DNA from: CAZJFC01 sp964545245
Lineage (GTDB): Bacteria; Pseudomonadota; Alphaproteobacteria; Rickettsiales; 21-14-0-20-44-7
DNA length: 7,718 nucleotides
Direction: 5' to 3'
Assembly (NCBI GenBank): GCA_964545245.1
Contig: CAZJFC010000076.1
Location: forward strand, 1 to 7,718
The notes below the pieces were generated by a model. That model was not told the DNA's origin, made no database searches, and worked only from the letters and a program-made list of their open reading frames with translations. The position numbers and the translations under genes were made by a program. Positions 5,242 through 7,718 of this stretch are shown piece by piece; position 1 is the stretch's first letter; each line of letters opens with the position of its first letter.

Positions 5242-6240
5242 ATGGGACAAAGATATCGACAGCTCTCGCTGGAGGAGCGGTGTGCGCTTGCCCGTCTTCA
5301 TGGAGAAGGGCAAGCGATCCGGCAAATCGCTGCAATTATGGGTCGCTCGGCATCGAGTATTGCTCGGGAGCTAAAACGTAACCGCAGCAAGCACAAAGGT
5401 TACGAGCCTTCCTATGCTTCGATGCAGGCCAGGGCCCGGCGGTGGAAAGGCTCCCGCCTTGAGCGCCAACCCGGTTTGCGGGAGCAGGTGCTGGGATATC
5501 TTGCTATGGGATGTTCCCCGCAAGCCACCGCAGGCAGGCTGGCGCTCGAGCATGGTAACCCCGTTATCAGCCATGAGTCAATCTATCGCTTTATCTATGC
5601 CCAACTGCGCCGCAGTAACGATAAAGCATGGCGCCATTACCTGCCGCAGGCAAAGGGAAAACGCGGCTATCGCCGCCGTAAAGGCCGGGGGTTCGTGCAA
5701 CTGCCCGGGCGCGTATCCATTCATGAACGTCCTGAATCCGTTGCAACACGCAAAGAACCCGGTCACTGGGAAGCCGACCTCATGTGCTTCGCCAAGGGAA
5801 CTGATGCTTTGCTCATCGCCCATGAGCGAACTTCACGGCTGCTTATGGCGACTGTAATCCACAGCAAAGCCGCAGGTCCCGTCGCCGATAACCTGAATGC
5901 CATGCTCGCGCCGCTGCATAGCGCGCTCCGGAAAACCATCACCTTCGATAATGGCGCAGAGTTCGCACGGCACCAACGCCTGCCGCTTCAAGCATTCTTC
6001 TGCGACCCGCACTCCCCTTGGCAAAAAGGCGGTATCGAAAATGCTATCGGGCGCTTGAGGCGTTTCCTCCCGCGAAAAACCAGCTTAAGCGACATCACAA
6101 AAAATGATGTCATTGCCATCACAAGGCACTATAATCATACACCAAGAAAATGCCTCGGCTTCAAAACTCCCGCCGAAGCCTTCTTGATTCAACTGTTGCA
6201 CTTCAAATGTGAATCCACACCCCGCTTAAAGCGGGCATGA
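5242..6240 (+). CDS. IS30-family transposase (DDE type)
   Basis: The enzyme cuts and joins the IS ends. In its 332 residues, an N-terminal helix-turn-helix (about 8-46, SLEERCALARLH to SSIARELKRN) is typical of IS30 transposases. The RNase H-like DDE core follows, with Asp179 in GHWEADLM, Asp236 in TFDNGAEF and Glu266 in PWQKGGIENAIGRLRR, all intact and in normal spacing. The TPAEAF motif near residue 309 is the usual family C-terminus. The ATG at 5242 follows GAGG by 7 bases, within a hairpin that probably limits translation. The reading frame runs through the right inverted repeat and ends at a TGA (6238-6240) within the flanking palindrome, so about the last eight residues come from outside the IS. 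It converges on the thiolase gene, 10 bases away. Confidence 0.95.
   Translation: MGQRYRQLSLEERCALARLHGEGQAIRQIAAIMGRSASSIARELKRNRSKHKGYEPSYASMQARARRWKGSRLERQPGLREQVLGYLAMGCSPQATAGRLALEHGNPVISHESIYRFIYAQLRRSNDKAWRHYLPQAKGKRGYRRRKGRGFVQLPGRVSIHERPESVATRKEPGHWEADLMCFAKGTDALLIAHERTSRLLMATVIHSKAAGPVADNLNAMLAPLHSALRKTITFDNGAEFARHQRLPLQAFFCDPHSPWQKGGIENAIGRLRRFLPRKTSLSDITKNDVIAITRHYNHTPRKCLGFKTPAEAFLIQLLHFKCESTPRLKRA
6194..6214 (-). repeat. Right terminal inverted repeat of the IS30 element (IRR)
   Basis: Read on the minus strand this is ATTCACA then GAAGTGCAACA with three differing bases between, matching the left end at 5200-5220. It is also coding sequence for about residues 318-325 of the transposase. 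Confidence 0.85.
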
Positions 6241-6241
6241 C
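6221..6241 (-). repeat. GTCAT palindrome on the right flank of the IS, containing the transposase stop
   Basis: CCCGCT (6221-6226), TAA, AGCGGG (6230-6235), then CATGAC. Read on the minus strand it starts GTCATGCCCGC, matching the left-flank element GTCATCCCCGC at 10 of 11 positions. The TGA at 6238-6240 inside it ends the transposase frame. It lies just past the thiolase stop (6251), with a run of seven T on the minus strand between them. There the T-run precedes the stem, so it is not a standard terminator. Confidence 0.6.
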
Positions 6242-6250
6242 AAAAAAAGC

Positions 6251-7501
6251 TTACTCCACCTCAACCAGCGCCGCCGCCCCCTGCCCGCCGCCGATGCAGA
6301 GCGAGGCAAGCGCCGTATTCTTGCCGCGCCTTCTCAGCTCTTTCAGTGCCGTGATAATCAGCCTTGTGCCGCTCATCCCCACCGGGTGGCCGAGCGCGAT
6401 TGCGCCGCCGTTCACGTTGAGGATATCACGGTTTATCTCGCCAATTCCTTCCGATTTGAACAGATGTTCACAGGCGATCACCTGCGCCGCGAAAGCCTCG
6501 TTAATCTCAATCAAATCAACATCTTTGAGCGTTTTGCCGGTTTTCCCGAACAACTTCTTGGTCGCGTAAACCGGGCCGATTCCCATACGCGCCGGATCAA
6601 CCCCCGCATATGCCCAGCCGCTCAAATAACCCAGCGGTTTCAAGCCCAGTTCCTTCGCCTTTTCCTCGCCCATCAGCACCACTGCCGCCGCGCCGTCGGT
6701 GATTTGCGAGGCATTGCCCGCCGTCACCGTTCCGTGGCGTTTGTCGAACACCGGGCGCAGCTTGGAAACTGCCTCAAAATTCTGCCCTTTACGGATGCCT
6801 TCATCCGTTTCAGATACGGTTCCCTTTTCCGGGTTACTCACGATCGGCGCGATTTCCTCCGCGAGTTTCGCCTGCGCCGCTTCGGCCTTGTTGTGGCTCC
6901 ACACCGCGAATTCGTCCTGCTCAGTTCGGCTGATTTTAAACTCTTTCGCCAGCACTTCCGCCGTCTGCCCCATGTTGATACCGCTGATGATGTCATGCAG
7001 GCCAAGCTGCAACCCGATCACCGGCGAAAACGCCGAAAGCCGCAGCGTAGTAAGCGTTTTAAGCTTGTCACCAAGGGTTTTTGACATTCCCAATTTCGTG
7101 AAAAACGCCTTGCCCTTGTCATTGAACAAAAACGGGATGTTACTCATCGATTCCGCGCCGCCCGCCACAAAAACCTCACCATCCCCGGCGATGATCTTGT
7201 TTGCGGCACTGGTGATTGATTCCATGCCGCTCGCGCAGTTGCGGTGCACCGTATAGGCCGGGATTTCCTTGCCCAAACCCGCCTTCATCGCGATGATGCG
7301 GGCGATGTTCATGGCGTGCGCGGGGCCACCGACATTGCCGAAAATCACTTCGCTGATGAGCTTCGGGTCAACGCCGCTGCGGGCGATTGCCTCCTTGGCC
7401 GCGTGCGCCCCCAGGTTGTCTGCCTGAATTCTGGAAAGGGAGCCGCCCATTTTTCCCATCGGGGTGCGTACTCCGTCGATTATTGCTATTCGTTTGGTCA
7501 T
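6251..7501 (-). CDS. Thiolase: acetyl-CoA C-acyltransferase / acetyltransferase
   Basis: Thiolases split 3-ketoacyl-CoA with CoA to acetyl-CoA plus a shortened acyl-CoA, or run the reverse condensation, in the cytoplasm. All catalytic elements are present: Cys89 in NCASGMES, GGAESMS (114-120), NEAFAAQ (334-340), His372 in GHPVGMSGTR and Cys402 in LCIGGGQG. At 416 residues it is longer than AtoB/PhaA enzymes (about 390). The extra residues fall around 128-175 (KGKAFFTKLGMSKTLGDKLK and on), resembling the loop of FadI and the mitochondrial trifunctional beta subunit. The active-site box is NEAF, as in AtoB/FadA, not HEAF as in FadI. The substrate range is therefore uncertain: a beta-oxidation thiolase is likeliest. 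No partner gene (fadB/fadJ) is in the window. The ATG at 7501 lacks a Shine-Dalgarno but has an extended -10 five bases upstream. G+C content matches putA, suggesting a native gene. Confidence 0.95.
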   Translation of the reverse strand: MTKRIAIIDGVRTPMGKMGGSLSRIQADNLGAHAAKEAIARSGVDPKLISEVIFGNVGGPAHAMNIARIIAMKAGLGKEIPAYTVHRNCASGMESITSAANKIIAGDGEVFVAGGAESMSNIPFLFNDKGKAFFTKLGMSKTLGDKLKTLTTLRLSAFSPVIGLQLGLHDIISGINMGQTAEVLAKEFKISRTEQDEFAVWSHNKAEAAQAKLAEEIAPIVSNPEKGTVSETDEGIRKGQNFEAVSKLRPVFDKRHGTVTAGNASQITDGAAAVVLMGEEKAKELGLKPLGYLSGWAYAGVDPARMGIGPVYATKKLFGKTGKTLKDVDLIEINEAFAAQVIACEHLFKSEGIGEINRDILNVNGGAIALGHPVGMSGTRLIITALKELRRRGKNTALASLCIGGGQGAAALVEVE

Positions 7502-7506
7502 AGCCC

Positions 7507-7515
7507 ATTATATCA
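7507..7515 (-). promoter_or_regulatory. Extended -10 promoter of the thiolase gene, probably leaderless
   Basis: On the minus strand TGATATAAT (TGn plus a perfect TATAAT) ends 5 bases before the ATG at 7501. With a usual 6-7 base gap, transcription would begin at or within the start codon, giving a leaderless mRNA, consistent with the lack of a Shine-Dalgarno. No good -35 is seen at 17 bases, which extended -10 promoters tolerate. This is inferred from sequence only. Confidence 0.5.
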
Positions 7516-7620
7516 CATGTTTTCGCCAAAACCCGGAATCTTGTGCAAAAAAAATGCATAAATCACTGATATTATTAGCAAATTCAGCCAAAAATTGGTA
7601 CATAAAAATCACAGTAAAGA

Positions 7621-7646
7621 TTAACGCAATTTAACCATGATTAACC
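7621..7646. promoter_or_regulatory. Three TTAAC boxes at 10-bp spacing, CtrA-like
   Basis: TTAAC occurs at 7621, 7631 and 7641, exactly one helical turn apart; the second is TTAACCAT and the third TTAACCAA. TTAACCAT is the half-site and TTAA-N7-TTAA the full site of CtrA, the alphaproteobacterial cell-cycle regulator. Here the gap is N6, one base short, so it fits half-sites or another regulator better than a canonical full site. It lies about 120 bases upstream of the thiolase start, and might instead serve a gene beyond the right edge. Confidence 0.4.
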
Positions 7647-7660
7647 AACCGCCCCTCTCC

Positions 7661-7680
7661 GTCATCGCGGGTTTATCCCG
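7661..7680. repeat. GTCAT-type short palindrome
   Basis: GTCATCGCGGG, TTTAT, CCCG: a small stem (CGGG/CCCG) of the GTCAT dispersed-repeat type, with less extensive pairing than the copies flanking the IS. It is near the right edge, so its full extent cannot be judged. Confidence 0.4.
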
Positions 7681-7718
7681 GCGTTGTTGCATGGCTCCGC
7701 CGCCCATTGAAATATAAG

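Larger units (their letters stand above)
5200..6214 (+). mobile_element. IS30-family insertion sequence, apparently intact
   Basis: About 1015 bp bounded by 21-bp imperfect terminal inverted repeats: left 5200-5220, right 6194-6214, sharing ATTCACA, three mismatched bases, then GAAGTGCAACA (18 of 21 identical). It carries one full-length IS30-type transposase with its DDE triad, so it could be active. The size and single gene fit IS30 elements. I cannot identify a clear short target duplication at the ends. It sits between two inverted GTCAT palindromes. IS30 family members are known to favour palindromic targets, which fits this location. Confidence 0.88.

Noticed and set aside
5371..6024. 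Minus-strand and alternate-frame open frames inside the IS (67, 81, 63 and 147 codons)
   Set aside because: They overlap the intact DDE transposase and show no motif. IS30 elements normally have a single gene, and I saw no frameshift signal to justify a second product.
4974..6240. IS30 element as the direct cause of the antitoxin truncation
   Set aside because: The IS left end (5200) lies about 60 bases upstream of the antitoxin ATG, with a GTCAT repeat and an in-frame stop between. No MazE N-terminal coding sequence is recognisable beyond the IS, so direct interruption cannot be shown.
6216..6250. Palindrome and run of seven A (T on the minus strand) as an intrinsic terminator
   Set aside because: On the plus strand the stem is followed by A, not T. 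On the minus strand the T-run comes before the stem. The order is wrong for either gene.
6386..7256. Plus-strand open frames of 232 and 185 codons opposite the thiolase
   Set aside because: The thiolase on the minus strand has every catalytic motif. The antisense translations show no family features and overlap each other, as expected from G+C-rich codon bias.
1..7718. CRISPR array, tRNA or rRNA gene, riboswitch, prophage attachment site
   Set aside because: No regularly spaced direct repeats, no cloverleaf or rRNA-like stretch, and no recognisable riboswitch core were seen on either strand. The repeats present are palindromic and dispersed.

Overview
This window looks like part of an alphaproteobacterial chromosome; order and genus cannot be fixed by eye. 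The evidence is a short bifunctional PutA, a TrmL methyltransferase, a degradative thiolase, AACCCTC-type and GTCAT-type palindromic intergenic repeats, a near-perfect ParB-binding (parS) palindrome, and TTAACCAT boxes resembling CtrA half-sites. Judged by hand on sampled lines, the metabolic genes are around half G+C, while the middle segment (about 3.92-5.15 kb) is visibly more A+T-rich, near 40%.

Layout from left to right. Positions 1-409 carry no gene and hold several palindromic repeats. Positions 410-3334 (minus) are putA, encoding proline dehydrogenase fused to glutamate-semialdehyde dehydrogenase. Positions 3361-3439 are an inverted pair of REP-like palindromes directly after trmL. 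Positions 3444-3920 (minus) are trmL, which carries the parS-like palindrome inside its coding sequence. An AT-rich divergent gap follows, then two closely spaced plus-strand genes of unknown function (3983-4456 and 4462-4971). A tiny minus-strand gene (4974-5138), absent from a simple long-ORF view, encodes what looks like the toxin-binding tail of a MazE/PemI-type antitoxin, with no toxin gene beside it. An apparently intact IS30-family insertion sequence (5200-6214) lies between two inverted GTCAT...GCGGG palindromes, one of which supplies the transposase stop codon. Positions 6251-7501 (minus) are a thiolase with a FadI/HADHB-like inserted loop. The last 217 bases are the thiolase promoter region with three TTAAC boxes spaced exactly 10 bp apart.

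Functionally, putA (proline to glutamate) and the thiolase (acyl-CoA or acetoacetyl-CoA breakdown) are catabolic housekeeping genes. They are not an operon. trmL modifies the tRNA wobble base. The central part (two unknown genes, antitoxin remnant, IS30 element, repeats) looks like a small accessory insertion between stable genes. I recognise no complete new defence or biosynthetic system. The points most worth a second look are the parS site inside trmL, the orphan antitoxin tail next to two unknown genes, the hairpin over the transposase start site, and the possible leaderless promoters of trmL and the thiolase.
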